A stretch of 32,615 bases of DNA from Succinivibrio dextrinosolvens (GCF_900116345.1 NZ_FPAH01000032.1:1-32615); one strand, 5' to 3'; shown: positions 7,203 to 16,417, numbered from the stretch's first letter. Made by a program: numbers and translations. The notes: a model not told the origin generated them from the letters alone.

Positions 7203-8405
7203 ATGAAACTGATAAACAGAGATTTTTATTTAAATAAACTATTGTCTGTCAAAGATATTCCTGATATCAAAGTTATCACTGGAGTAAGAAGATGCGGCAA
7301 GTCCAAGTTAATGGATGCGCTAATTGATGTTATTTCAGAAGATCCAAACACAAACATTGTTCGTATTAAATTAAATTTAAAAATTTTCGAAAATTTACTT
7401 AAAGCTGATGAATTATATAAATACATTGATGAGCAATATGACAAGAAAAAAAAGAATTATCTTTTTATAGATGAAGTCCAGTTGTGTGACGGTTTTGAAA
7501 GAATAATAAACAGTATTTACGAAGAAGAAAGATATGATATATATCTGACTGGTTCCAATGCCTTTCTTTTATCAAGTGACCTTGCAACTTTATTTGGCGG
7601 CAGAGTTTTTGAAATAAGTCTTTATCCTTTCTCATTTAAAGAATACCTTGCATACTTTCCTTCAGACGATGTTGATACTGCATTCGATATGTTTGTAAAA
7701 AAAGGAGGAATGTCAGGCTCATACCTATATAGAACAGACGAAGATGCAAAGAAATATATAAACGGAATATACAGAACCACAATAACCAAAGATATATTGA
7801 AAAAATTTAAAATCGAAAACGAAGATTTACTGATAATGATCGGTAATTTTCTAATGGATAATGTCGGCAACCAAACTTCAATAAGAAATGTTGCTTCAAA
7901 ACTAACAGCAGGATCATATAAGACAAACGACAAGACAGTCGGAAGCTACATAAATTGTTATTGCAAATCATTTCTATTCTACCCGATACAGCGTTACGAT
8001 ATTAAAGGTAAGCGTTATCTTGAAACAGACAAAAAGTATTACCTATCCGATTTGTCTTTTAGATTCTCGGAAATAGGAACAAAAAACGCTGATTATGGAC
8101 ATCTATATGAAAATATAGTAGCGATTGAACTGCTCAGAAGAGGTTACGAAGTCTATGTAGGGAAGTTATACGAAAAAGAGGTAGACTTTGTTGCAATAAA
8201 AGAAGGCCATAAGATATATATCCAAGTTTCAGACGATATTTCAAGAAAAGAAACTTTAGATAGAGAACTATCCCCTCTCCTGCAAATTAAAGATGCTTAT
8301 CCTAAAATTCTCATAGCAAGGACAAAACACGAAGAAGTTCATAGTGAAGGAATCAAGATTATAGATATTGCCCGCTGGTTAACCTCGACAGAAAAACAAG
8401 GATGA
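7203..8405 (+). CDS. AAA_14/DUF4143 family ATP-binding protein
   Basis: A 400-residue P-loop ATPase of the AAA_14 + DUF4143 type. The Walker A motif is GVRRCGKS (27-34), Walker B LFIDE (87-91) and a sensor-1-like TGSN at 116-119. A GGRVFEISLYPFSFKEY stretch typical of the family follows at ~132-148. The C-terminal domain (~300-345) has the PD-(D/E)XK-like pattern: Glu303, Asp328 in VDFV, and YIQV at 339-342, where the lysine of the nuclease motif is replaced by Ser. It may therefore be catalytically dead. CAGGAG lies 6 nt before the ATG. Biological function in this family is unknown. The gene is markedly AT-rich and bracketed by a perfect 50-bp repeat with palindromes, suggesting acquisition as a unit. 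Confidence 0.9.
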   Translation: MKLINRDFYLNKLLSVKDIPDIKVITGVRRCGKSKLMDALIDVISEDPNTNIVRIKLNLKIFENLLKADELYKYIDEQYDKKKKNYLFIDEVQLCDGFERIINSIYEEERYDIYLTGSNAFLLSSDLATLFGGRVFEISLYPFSFKEYLAYFPSDDVDTAFDMFVKKGGMSGSYLYRTDEDAKKYINGIYRTTITKDILKKFKIENEDLLIMIGNFLMDNVGNQTSIRNVASKLTAGSYKTNDKTVGSYINCYCKSFLFYPIQRYDIKGKRYLETDKKYYLSDLSFRFSEIGTKNADYGHLYENIVAIELLRRGYEVYVGKLYEKEVDFVAIKEGHKIYIQVSDDISRKETLDRELSPLLQIKDAYPKILIARTKHEEVHSEGIKIIDIARWLTSTEKQG

Positions 8406-8436
8406 AAACTCTGAATAAAGATAACAGTTGTTTTTA

Positions 8437-8486
8437 TGTTTCGCAAATTTTAATTTTTTTTAAATTTGCGAAATGAGATTTTATAT
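8437..8486. repeat. 50-bp direct repeat, right copy, with 12-11-12 palindrome
   Basis: Exact copy of 7042-7091. Palindrome arms are at 8439-8450 and 8462-8473. It begins 31 nt after the ATPase stop codon. Confidence 0.9.
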
Positions 8487-8511
8487 AATCGTAAAAAAAT
8501 CAATAAGATAT

Positions 8512-8547
8512 AAAAAAGGTGCCTTACATAAAATAAAGCACCTTTTT
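8512..8547. terminator. Bidirectional terminator between the ATPase gene and thrC
   Basis: 10-bp perfect stem AAAAAGGTGC/GCACCTTTTT (8513-8522 with 8538-8547, 15-nt loop) with T runs on both strands. It serves the convergent genes ending at 8405 (+) and 8573 (-). Confidence 0.85.
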
Positions 8548-8572
8548 AATTTTGAGGAAAGTTAATTCAGAA

Positions 8573-9853
8573 CTACTTGTTTAATGCCTCAAGTACATAG
8601 TTCTTAAGAGAGTCATAATCAGGCTTTAGAATCACACTCTTTGACTCAGCAGATACCTTGTCAGCCAGGGCCTTTGGAATAGGGACATCAATGTTCAGAA
8701 TTCTGTCCACATCACTCTTGAACTTGGCTGGATGAGCGGTTCCCAGGAAGATACCAGTCTCACCTTCTTTTAGATTATCTGCTAATACCTGATATGCAAT
8801 TGCAGCGTGAGGCTCAGCTATATAACCAGTCTTCTTGTACAGAGTCTGCATAGTAGTCTCAGTCTGAGCATCTGAAAGTGAACCAAAATCAAAATCAGAT
8901 AACTTCCAGCCCTGCATCTTTACTAAAGCCTCAACTCTAGGCCAGTTGTTTGGACGAGAGATATCCATTGCATTGGATAAGGTTGCAACAGTCTGGTGAG
9001 GCTCCCAGTTACCGCTCTGAAGATAACGAGGAACAGTATCATTGGCATTGCAGGAGATAACAAAGCGGGCCTTTAGACCTAAAGCCTTAGCAATAAGACC
9101 AGCAGTGATATTTCCGAAATTACCGCAAGGAACAGAGAATACTACCTTCTCTCGCTTATCTTTAGGCAGCTGAGCTACAGCCTCAAAGTAGTAGGAAACC
9201 TGAGCCAGCAGTCTTGAGATATTGATTGAGTTGGCACTGTTAAGACCGATTCTCTCTTTGAACTCTGCATCATCAAAAGCAGTCTTAACCATGTCCTGAC
9301 ACTGGTCAAAAATACCTTCAACCTGAACGGCTTTGATGTTTTTACCTAAGGTTGCAATCAGCTTTTCCTGAAGCTCGGAGATCTTTCCCTTTGGATACAG
9401 AACAACAACGTTAATACCCTTCTGCTCATAGAAGGCTGCAGCAACAGCAGCACCGGTATCACCGGAGGTTGCGGTCAGAATGGTTAAATCCTTGTCACCT
9501 TTAACTGCACTCAGAACACGGGCCATGAAACGGGCACCGAAATCCTTGAATGCCAGGGTTGGACCGTGGAAAAGCTCTAATGCATAGATATTCTCATCAG
9601 CCTTAACAATTGGAGCCTTGAAGGTAAAGGCATCCTTTACGATAGCCTCCAGTGTTGGGATTTCATCACCAATCAGATGGCGCAGAATCTTAGCTGAACG
9701 CTCAGCTAAAGGCATATCTAAAAGCTCGTCAATATTGGTAAGAGGCTCAATATGATCAGGAAAGAACAGACCCTGATCTCTACCGATACCTTTTACTACA
9801 GCCTGTGAAAAGCTAACCTTTTCACTGTGATCTTTTAAGTTAAATAATTCCAT
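8573..9853 (-). CDS. thrC: Threonine synthase
   Basis: PLP enzyme (426 aa, the size of E. coli ThrC) converting O-phosphohomoserine to threonine, the last step of the pathway. The lysine expected to bind PLP is Lys103 in HGPTLAFKDFGARF. The phosphate-binding/Gly-rich loop is SGDTGAA at 130-136, and the N-terminal SFSQAVVKGIGRDQGLFFP is characteristic. It is the last gene of thrABC, 11 nt after thrB, with a weak AGAGAT ribosome binding site. The bidirectional terminator at 8512-8547 ends the operon. Confidence 0.97.
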   Translation of the reverse strand: MELFNLKDHSEKVSFSQAVVKGIGRDQGLFFPDHIEPLTNIDELLDMPLAERSAKILRHLIGDEIPTLEAIVKDAFTFKAPIVKADENIYALELFHGPTLAFKDFGARFMARVLSAVKGDKDLTILTATSGDTGAAVAAAFYEQKGINVVVLYPKGKISELQEKLIATLGKNIKAVQVEGIFDQCQDMVKTAFDDAEFKERIGLNSANSINISRLLAQVSYYFEAVAQLPKDKREKVVFSVPCGNFGNITAGLIAKALGLKARFVISCNANDTVPRYLQSGNWEPHQTVATLSNAMDISRPNNWPRVEALVKMQGWKLSDFDFGSLSDAQTETTMQTLYKKTGYIAEPHAAIAYQVLADNLKEGETGIFLGTAHPAKFKSDVDRILNIDVPIPKALADKVSAESKSVILKPDYDSLKNYVLEALNK

Positions 9854-9864
9854 AGAAATCTCTT

Positions 9865-10824
9865 TTATATTTCTTCAGCATATGAGCCGCGTCTGTCAAT
9901 CTTGCAGATATGACAGAAACCATCTTCATTAGCAATAAAATTACGTTCAAGGTATTCTTTCATTTCTTTTGCCTTCTCTAAATCTTCAAAGATTGAGAAA
10001 ACAGAAGAACCAGAACCAGAGATACCGGTTGCAAGAGCACCGATAGCTGCACCATGTTCACGAGCATCCTCAAATCCAGGGATTAAAGATGCACGGTAAG
10101 GTTCTGCGATAACATCCACCAGAAGCTTTGATGCCAGCTTGTCATTATGAGTATGGCAGGCATGAACAAAAGCAGAGAGTCTACGACCATAGGTAATCAC
10201 ATCTGCTCGAGAATATTCCTTTGGCAGAATCTTTCTGGCAGCAGAGGTTGAAACCTTAATGCCAGGGAAGCATGATACCCAGTACCAGTTGTCAAAATCA
10301 GGCAGAGTTGTAGAAACACAGTCATCTTCCTGAACAATCAGCTGCAGACCACCAAAGTAGCATGGAGCAACATTGTCATAATGAATAGAGCCAGAGATTT
10401 TTCCTTCAAGCTCACCCATAAGTTCAAGACGACCTTTCTCACCAAGCACATTGCCGTGAATTGTATCTAATGCCAGTACAGCTGCAACCACGCTTGATGC
10501 AGAAGAGCCTAAGCCTGAGCAGATTGGAAGATTCTTGGACAGCTCCATATGCACGTCCATAACTTCCTTCCCCATTTTCTCGAGCTTATCCTTAAATAAA
10601 AGGAAGGCATCATAAACAATGTTCTTTTTAGAATCTGAAGGAAGTTTATGAGCATATTTACCGGTCACACTTACGGAACAGCCTTTCTGCTCTGATTCAC
10701 TGATAATAATCTCATCGCCTAATATGGCACCTGAGATAGGCTTTAAAGCTGCACCTAGCAGATCAAAGCCTACAGATAGATTAGCAGCAGAAGCAGGAGC
10801 AAATGCTTTGAATTTCTTCGGCAT
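9865..10824 (-). CDS. thrB: Homoserine kinase
   Basis: GHMP-family kinase (319 aa) phosphorylating homoserine with ATP in the cytoplasm. The N-terminal motif 1 is APASAANLSVGFDLLG (9-24), and the ATP-loop motif 2 is P-x-C-S-GLGSSASS (100-111). A Gly-rich motif 3, ATGISGSGSSVF, lies near residue 265. Only 2 nt separate it from thrA, so it is translationally linked. Its ATG overlaps the usual position for a ribosome binding site within the thrA end. Confidence 0.97.
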   Translation of the reverse strand: MPKKFKAFAPASAANLSVGFDLLGAALKPISGAILGDEIIISESEQKGCSVSVTGKYAHKLPSDSKKNIVYDAFLLFKDKLEKMGKEVMDVHMELSKNLPICSGLGSSASSVVAAVLALDTIHGNVLGEKGRLELMGELEGKISGSIHYDNVAPCYFGGLQLIVQEDDCVSTTLPDFDNWYWVSCFPGIKVSTSAARKILPKEYSRADVITYGRRLSAFVHACHTHNDKLASKLLVDVIAEPYRASLIPGFEDAREHGAAIGALATGISGSGSSVFSIFEDLEKAKEMKEYLERNFIANEDGFCHICKIDRRGSYAEEI

Positions 10825-10826
10825 TT

Positions 10827-13289
10827 TTAATCCTCATGAGTCCAGTTCTGAAGACGCAGAACATCTGAAAGCACACCAGCTGCAGTAACCTCCGTACCGG
10901 CACCATAACCGCGGATAACCAGTGGAATAGGCTGATAGTATAAGGTAGTAAGCGCAAGTGCATTCTCACCGTCACGAACTCTGAACAGCGGATCCTCAGG
11001 ACCGACCTCTCGCAACTGACAGAATACCTTGCCTTCCTTGATGCAGCCAACATAGCGAAGTACCTTGCCCTTTGACTTGGCAGCTGCAACCTTCTTGGAG
11101 AACTCTGCATCCGCATTCTTCAGATTGGCAATAACTTCCTTGGCGTTGCTGCCCTTGAGGAATTTAGGATCAACAATTGAGTCAATCTTCACATCAGTGA
11201 GTTCAAGCTCCATACCGTTCTCACGAGCGAGGATCAGAAGCTTACGGCCCACATCCATACCATCTAGATCATCAGCTGGATTTGGTTCTGTGAAGCCCTT
11301 CTCATAAGCAATATTTGTTGCCTCAGATAAAGTCTTTCCATCCTCTACAAGGCCGAAGATGAAAGATAAGGTTCCTGAGAGGATACCGGCAAAGTCAATC
11401 AGCTCGTCACCTGCGGCCAGCTGATTCTGCATGGTGTTGATAACAGGCAGACCAGCACCTACATTTGCCTCATACAGGAACTTGCGGTGATGCAGCTTTG
11501 CAGCTTCACGAAGCTTTCTGTAGAAATCAAAGCTTAAGGTATTGGCCTTCTTGCTTGGTGTTACAATGTGATAGCCTGCCTTCATGTAATCAATGTATGA
11601 TTTGGCCAGTTCTTCTGAGGTGGAGCAGTCAACCAGGATTGGGTTTAAAAGATGAGCAGACTTGATTAAAGCCTCAGCAGTCTCAGGAGTTAAAGCATCT
11701 GAATCGGAAGCAGCAAGAAGATCTTTGTAATTTTCCAGATCGACACAGTTAGGATCGGAGATAAAGTGTTTAGAATTACCGATACCTACAACTCTGATAT
11801 CAATTCCCTGCTTTGAAGACAGCATATCACGCTGACGCTTGATCTGTGATAGCAGCTCACCGCCAACACCGCCACAGCCTAAGAGAACAATATCAAGTCT
11901 CTGCTTGGAATTGAAGAAGGCGGTATGAGCAAAGGCTACAGCCTCTGGAACACGCTTCTGGGAAATTACAGCTGAAATTGAACGCTCTGAAGAGCCCTGG
12001 GCAATAGCACGAATATTAACGTTGGCTTCAGCTAAAGCACGGAAGAACTTACCGGAAATACCGCGGACGGTCTTCATGCCGTCACCTACTACAGAGATAA
12101 TGGCGCAGCCTTCCTTAACCTCAATTGGGTTTAACAGACCTTCTTTAAGTTCGAGCTTGAACTCATTGGTAATAGCTCTTTTTGCCTTTGAAAGCTCTGA
12201 CTGATTTACACAGAAGGAAATTGAGTACTCTGAGGAGGACTGAGTAATCAGAGTAATTGAAACATTAGCACGGGATACAGCGGTAAACAGTCTGCCAGCC
12301 ATACCAACCATACCCTTCATGCCAGGACCTGAAATGTTTAAAAGAGCAATGCCCTTCAGATCGGAAATGCCCTTAATTGGAATAGATAAATCAGTTTCCT
12401 CTGAGATTAAGGTTCCCTCACCCTTAGGATTCTTAGTGTTCTTAATCAGACATGGAATATGGAACTGAGCAATAGGAGCAATGGTACGAGGATGAAGAAC
12501 CTTGGCACCAAAGTATGACAGCTCCATTGCCTCTGCATAGGACATCTTCTTTAAGAGAATTGCTCCTGATACGGCTCTAGGATCACAGCTGTAAACACCG
12601 TCAACGTCAGTCCAGATTTCACAGCATTCAGCATTTGAAATTGCGGCAAGACAGGCTGCAGAATAATCTGAGCCGTTTCGGCCTAAAAGAACCAGCTCAC
12701 CCTGAGCATTGCCTCCACAGAAACCGCTCATCAGAGTGATTGCTTCCTTATCATCTTCCAAAGCAGCATATTTAGCTTTTGAAGCATCAATGTTTACTGA
12801 AGACTCCATGATTGGACCTTCAGTTACTAAAACCTTAACCGGATCAATAACACGGACTTTCTTGCCTAAAGACTTTAACAGCTCTTCCATGATAAGAATA
12901 GAGAAACTCTCACCACGGCTTTCGATATATGCCATTACAAGCTCAGGACATACTCCCAGCAAGGCCATACCATCCACTCTCTTACGGATAGTTTCCATGG
13001 TCTTGTTGTACTCTGAGAGAATCTTCTTGGTGTTAAAACCTTCAAACTTGGAGCCTAAGGTTGTAATAATTGGTTCAATAATTGCGCGAATGTCATCAAA
13101 TTCCTTTAAACCACTGTTTCCTGCGGCACCTTGTGCAACTAGAGCAACTAGCAGATTGGTGATCTTTGCAGGGGCAGATAAAACTAATGCTGTCTGAGAA
13201 TGGGCAGCAGTATCAAGCGCAATTTTGGCAACATCCTGGAAACGCTCAGCGTTGGCAACAGATGTTCCACCAAATTTAAGAACACGCAT
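10827..13289 (-). CDS. thrA: Bifunctional aspartokinase/homoserine dehydrogenase I
   Basis: 820 residues, identical in length to E. coli ThrA. The N-terminal aspartokinase domain has KFGGTS (5-10), GRNGSDYSAA (~203-212) and the DVDGVYSCDPR segment. Two ACT regulatory repeats follow at ~316-385 and ~395-460. The homoserine dehydrogenase half starts with the NAD(P) motif LLGCGGVGGEL (469-479) and contains NVGAGLPVI. The enzyme carries out the first and third steps of threonine synthesis and in relatives is feedback-inhibited by threonine. It is the first gene of thrABC. The promoter is close (13335-13363) and no thrL-type attenuator fits the short leader. Confidence 0.98.
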   Translation of the reverse strand: MRVLKFGGTSVANAERFQDVAKIALDTAAHSQTALVLSAPAKITNLLVALVAQGAAGNSGLKEFDDIRAIIEPIITTLGSKFEGFNTKKILSEYNKTMETIRKRVDGMALLGVCPELVMAYIESRGESFSILIMEELLKSLGKKVRVIDPVKVLVTEGPIMESSVNIDASKAKYAALEDDKEAITLMSGFCGGNAQGELVLLGRNGSDYSAACLAAISNAECCEIWTDVDGVYSCDPRAVSGAILLKKMSYAEAMELSYFGAKVLHPRTIAPIAQFHIPCLIKNTKNPKGEGTLISEETDLSIPIKGISDLKGIALLNISGPGMKGMVGMAGRLFTAVSRANVSITLITQSSSEYSISFCVNQSELSKAKRAITNEFKLELKEGLLNPIEVKEGCAIISVVGDGMKTVRGISGKFFRALAEANVNIRAIAQGSSERSISAVISQKRVPEAVAFAHTAFFNSKQRLDIVLLGCGGVGGELLSQIKRQRDMLSSKQGIDIRVVGIGNSKHFISDPNCVDLENYKDLLAASDSDALTPETAEALIKSAHLLNPILVDCSTSEELAKSYIDYMKAGYHIVTPSKKANTLSFDFYRKLREAAKLHHRKFLYEANVGAGLPVINTMQNQLAAGDELIDFAGILSGTLSFIFGLVEDGKTLSEATNIAYEKGFTEPNPADDLDGMDVGRKLLILARENGMELELTDVKIDSIVDPKFLKGSNAKEVIANLKNADAEFSKKVAAAKSKGKVLRYVGCIKEGKVFCQLREVGPEDPLFRVRDGENALALTTLYYQPIPLVIRGYGAGTEVTAAGVLSDVLRLQNWTHED

Positions 13290-13334
13290 ATAAGCTCCTA
13301 AAAATCTAATTCATTTAATAATACGTATTTGGGT

Positions 13335-13363
13335 ATTTTTTAAGTTTTTGGATTTTTTGTCAA
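13335..13363 (-). promoter_or_regulatory. Likely thrABC promoter
   Basis: On the minus strand a consensus -35 TTGACA (13363-13358) is followed after 17 nt by AAAAAT (13340-13335, 4 of 6 matches). The start site would lie ~40 nt before thrA. AGGAG precedes the thrA ATG. The remainder of 13290-13511 shows no leader ORF rich in Thr/Ile codons and no terminator-like hairpin. Confidence 0.5.
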
Positions 13364-13511
13364 ACATAATTTGGATTCAGCTTGCCGGATGTGGCAAAGA
13401 CTTTCTCTGTAAAAATCCTTTTTTTAGATAATAAGCTTAATATTCAGTATGTTAACAAAATGGCATTACTTTTGCTGTTTTTTAGTTATTCAGAAGAGGA
13501 AATCAAAGAAA

Positions 13512-14261
13512 ATGGCTATAGATTCGGCATTAGACTTACTTGGTACGAGTATTTTAGAGAATATAAAATCAAATCGTAATTTACGAAGTGATGTTGCACT
13601 ATTTTCGAACGTATTACTTAAAAATATGCTCGATAGTGGTGTTTCTATGGAAAAAGCACTTTCAAAAAATACCTCAACTGAAAAAAAACAGAAACAGGAT
13701 AATGAAGAGTCTTCTGAAAATGTCGAAATCGAAGAGCAGGAAACTGCATACACACAGAGTTCATATCAGTACAAGGTAAGCAATATTGATCATTCCTACC
13801 GTATCAATCAGTGTCTTTACGGTCCGGATGTAGAACCGGTTATACGAGCTGATGGAACATTGAATCCTGTAAACGTACTGTTCTATAACAACATCATATA
13901 TAACGGAAACCTCAGTCCAGAAAAATTCAATGATATTGACCTCGGAAGTAAAATTGCCCTCACCTTATATATAGGTTCAAAGATGCAGGAATACCCTATA
14001 ACCAGTGTAGATATCAGCACCTTCAGTCTTATGAATCAGTGCTCCAGTCAGAATACCTGCAATTCCTGCACAGCATCCCAGTGCTATGTAATAGTCCTTT
14101 ATATAATAGGAATAAACCTGCTTTTCTATATAAAGGATAAGAGGCCGGACCGTTTCAACTATAAGGATGAGAAGAGAAAACGCCTAAAGGATATGAAGAA
14201 AAAAGAGGACGAACAGAAAGAAAATATGAAAAATTTTGCAGCAGGATTCCAGTTCAGTTAG
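13512..14261 (+). CDS. Hypothetical protein with Cys cluster and C-terminal membrane segment
   Basis: Not recognised as a known family. The chosen ATG (249 aa) has GAGGA 11 nt upstream; an in-frame ATG at 13449 lacks a ribosome binding site and would add a composition unlike the rest. Visible parts: a helical N terminus (1-50), a Glu/Lys/Ser-rich disordered linker (~51-85), and a compact middle (~86-175). Four cysteines (177, 183, 186, 191) lie just before one hydrophobic helix (~192-207), and a very basic/acidic tail follows (~208-240). There is no signal peptide, so the helix may anchor the C terminus in the inner membrane with the charged tail cytoplasmic. It stands alone between thrABC and tpiA with its own terminator. 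Confidence 0.6.
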   Translation: MAIDSALDLLGTSILENIKSNRNLRSDVALFSNVLLKNMLDSGVSMEKALSKNTSTEKKQKQDNEESSENVEIEEQETAYTQSSYQYKVSNIDHSYRINQCLYGPDVEPVIRADGTLNPVNVLFYNNIIYNGNLSPEKFNDIDLGSKIALTLYIGSKMQEYPITSVDISTFSLMNQCSSQNTCNSCTASQCYVIVLYIIGINLLFYIKDKRPDRFNYKDEKRKRLKDMKKKEDEQKENMKNFAAGFQFS

Positions 14262-14287
14262 AAAATCGCTCAAAAATCGCCTTCTAA

Positions 14288-14319
14288 AAAATGTGCTCTA
14301 CAGCACATTTTGTATTTTA
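14288..14319 (+). terminator. Terminator after the hypothetical gene
   Basis: Perfect 10-bp stem AAAATGTGCT/AGCACATTTT (14288-14297 with 14302-14311, loop CTAC) followed by TGTATTTT. Confidence 0.8.
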
Positions 14320-14461
14320 AATTCTCCAAAAACAGCGCACAAAATTATCACAATCAAAAAAAACAATCCTAAGTCACAAAATTATAGTAGAATGTCGAAA
14401 GTTTTTATAAATCATAAATACGATAATCTCGTATCTTGAATAACTATTGAGGGATAACATT

Positions 14462-15223
14462 ATGAGAAAACCTGTTGTAATGGGTAACTGGAAATTAAAC
14501 GGCACCAAGTCAACCGTAACTGATTTAATCAAGGCATTTACTGGTGTTGCAAACGCAAATGAGAAAGTTGATGTTGCAATCTGCGCACCTGCTATCTTCA
14601 TCGGTATGGTTGAGTCATTAGCAACTGGTTCAAAGCTACAGTGGGGTTCAGAGGATGTTGATGTTCACACTTCTGGCGCTTTCACTGGTGAGAATTCTCC
14701 TGTTATGATCAAGGAATTCGGTTCAACATACGCTATCGTAGGTCACTCAGAGCGTCGCGGCTACCACAACGAGTCAAACGAAGTTGTTGCTGCTAAGTTC
14801 AAGGCTGCTCAGGACAACGGTCTAGTTCCTGTACTATGCATCGGTGAGTCAGAGGCTGAGTACGATGCTGGCAAGACTCTAGATGTTTGTCAGGCTGAAA
14901 TCAAGGCTGTTATCGACCTATGCGGCATCGAAGCATTCAAGAATGCAATCATCGCTTACGAGCCAATCTGGGCTATCGGTACCGGTAAGACTGCAACTCC
15001 TGAGATCGCTCAGAACGTTCACGCAGGTATCAGAGCTTTCCTAAAGACCTTCAATGCAGAAGTTGCTGACGGCGTTCGCATTCTATACGGCGGTTCATGC
15101 AATGCTAAGACAGCTCCAGAGTTATTCGCTCAGAAGGATATCGATGGCGGTCTAATCGGTGGTGCTTCTCTAAAGGTTGCAGACTTCACTGCAATTATCG
15201 AAGCAGCTACAGCAAACGCATAA
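14462..15223 (+). CDS. tpiA: Triosephosphate isomerase
   Basis: Glycolytic (beta/alpha)8 enzyme (253 aa) interconverting dihydroxyacetone phosphate and glyceraldehyde 3-phosphate. Active-site residues are visible: Asn9 and Lys11 in GNWKLNG, His95 in GHSERR (94-99) and Glu167 in AYEPIWAIGTGKTA. The phosphate loop residues are in YGGSCNAK and LIGGASL. The ATG at 14462 is chosen over an in-frame TTG 15 nt upstream because GAGGG (14449-14453) is spaced for it and the protein then begins in the family's usual way. All 13 leucines use TTA or CTA, which points to high expression under an unusual codon preference. It is first in a likely operon with pfkA, 26 nt downstream. Confidence 0.98.
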   Translation: MRKPVVMGNWKLNGTKSTVTDLIKAFTGVANANEKVDVAICAPAIFIGMVESLATGSKLQWGSEDVDVHTSGAFTGENSPVMIKEFGSTYAIVGHSERRGYHNESNEVVAAKFKAAQDNGLVPVLCIGESEAEYDAGKTLDVCQAEIKAVIDLCGIEAFKNAIIAYEPIWAIGTGKTATPEIAQNVHAGIRAFLKTFNAEVADGVRILYGGSCNAKTAPELFAQKDIDGGLIGGASLKVADFTAIIEAATANA

Positions 15224-15249
15224 TTATTAATAACGGATAAAATAAAAGT

Positions 15250-16215
15250 ATGTCTATCAAGAAAATAGGTGTATTAACATCAGGTGGTGATGCACCAGGA
15301 ATGAATGCAGCTATTCGTGCTGTTGTTAGAACTGCGCTTTCTTACGGTTGGGAAGTTGCTGGTGTAATCGATGGTTATGCCGGACTTCATGCTGGTAACT
15401 TTATTCAGCTGACCAGACGTTCAGTATCAGATCTTTTAAACCGTGGTGGTACCTTCCTGGGTACAGCACGTTTCCCACAGTTCAAGGATCCTAAGGTACG
15501 TGAGGAAGCTGTTGAGGTTATGAAGCAGAACGGAATCGACGCACTGGTTGTTATCGGTGGTGACGGTTCCTACATGGGCGCAAAGTTCATCTCTGAGCTT
15601 GGCTTCCCTTGCATCGGCTTACCAGGCACAATTGATAACGATATTGCTGGTACTGATGCTACTATCGGTTTTGATACCGCTTTAAATACCGCTGTTGAAG
15701 CTATTGATAAGCTACGTGACACCTGCTCATCACACAAGAGAATCAGTGTGGTTGAGGTTATGGGGCACCACTGCGGTGATTTAGCTGTATGTGCAGCTGT
15801 ATCATGCGGTGTGGAAGCTGTTCTGGTTCCTGAAGTTAAGTGGGACAAGGACGAAGTTTACGCAAGCATCAAGAGATCAGTTGATGCAGGTAAGCGTCAT
15901 GCTATTCTTGTTGTATGTGAGCTTCAGACTGATGTTCATCAGATGGCAAAGGATCTTGAGGCTCTAACCGGTCTTGAGACTCGTGCTACTGTTCTAGGTC
16001 ACATCCAGAGAGGTGGTACTCCATCAGCAGTTGACCGTGTATTAGCATCACGTATGGGGGCTTATGCATGTGAGCTTCTAAAGGCAGGTGAGTCAGGCCG
16101 TTGTGTTGCTCTAAAGCGAGGTGAACTAGTTCACTACGACATCATTGAGTGCATCAACAGCATGAAGCACAGATTCATGAAGACCACTTACGATCTGGCT
16201 TGCAGCTTAGGTTAA
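15250..16215 (+). CDS. pfkA: ATP-dependent 6-phosphofructokinase
   Basis: 321 residues, the bacterial PfkA length (E. coli 320). It phosphorylates fructose 6-phosphate to the 1,6-bisphosphate. The N terminus is [19 protein letters not shown]. The nucleotide motif GGDGS (103-107) has Gly at the position that is Asp in PPi-dependent enzymes, so ATP is the donor. The catalytic segment is [12 protein letters not shown] (125-136) with the two acidic residues. EVMGHHCGD and LGHIQRGG carry further substrate contacts. The ribosome binding site is weak, which suggests coupling to tpiA. Its leucine codons are mixed, unlike those of tpiA. Confidence 0.98.
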   Translation: MSIKKIGVLTSGGDAPGMNAAIRAVVRTALSYGWEVAGVIDGYAGLHAGNFIQLTRRSVSDLLNRGGTFLGTARFPQFKDPKVREEAVEVMKQNGIDALVVIGGDGSYMGAKFISELGFPCIGLPGTIDNDIAGTDATIGFDTALNTAVEAIDKLRDTCSSHKRISVVEVMGHHCGDLAVCAAVSCGVEAVLVPEVKWDKDEVYASIKRSVDAGKRHAILVVCELQTDVHQMAKDLEALTGLETRATVLGHIQRGGTPSAVDRVLASRMGAYACELLKAGESGRCVALKRGELVHYDIIECINSMKHRFMKTTYDLACSLG

Positions 16216-16236
16216 TAAGTAATCTTTATGTACCGC

Positions 16237-16270
16237 GCAAGGCCCTCTTTTGAGGGCTTTGCTGTTTCCG
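16237..16270 (+). terminator. Terminator of tpiA-pfkA
   Basis: 11-bp stem (16237-16247 with 16252-16262, one G-U pair, 4-nt loop) just after pfkA; the T tract is weak. The rest of 16216-16417 shows no gene. Confidence 0.75.
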
Positions 16271-16417
16271 GCATCCAGGAAAAATGTCCCCCTCTCCACG
16301 AGAAATCACTACAAACGTTATAACGCGCTCTATATGTTAACAGCTTTGACCAATAGACAGATTCTGAACAAAAAGAAATGGAAGATTATTGAAAATAACA
16401 GCTTAGATAAACTTTGA

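Noticed and set aside
12709-13197. 162-codon open frame antisense to thrA
   Set aside because: Shadow of the aspartokinase coding strand; no ribosome binding site and no recognisable protein features.
13449-13511. Upstream in-frame start for the hypothetical gene at 13512
   Set aside because: No ribosome binding site before the ATG at 13449, while the ATG at 13512 has GAGGA; the extra residues look like translated intergenic DNA.
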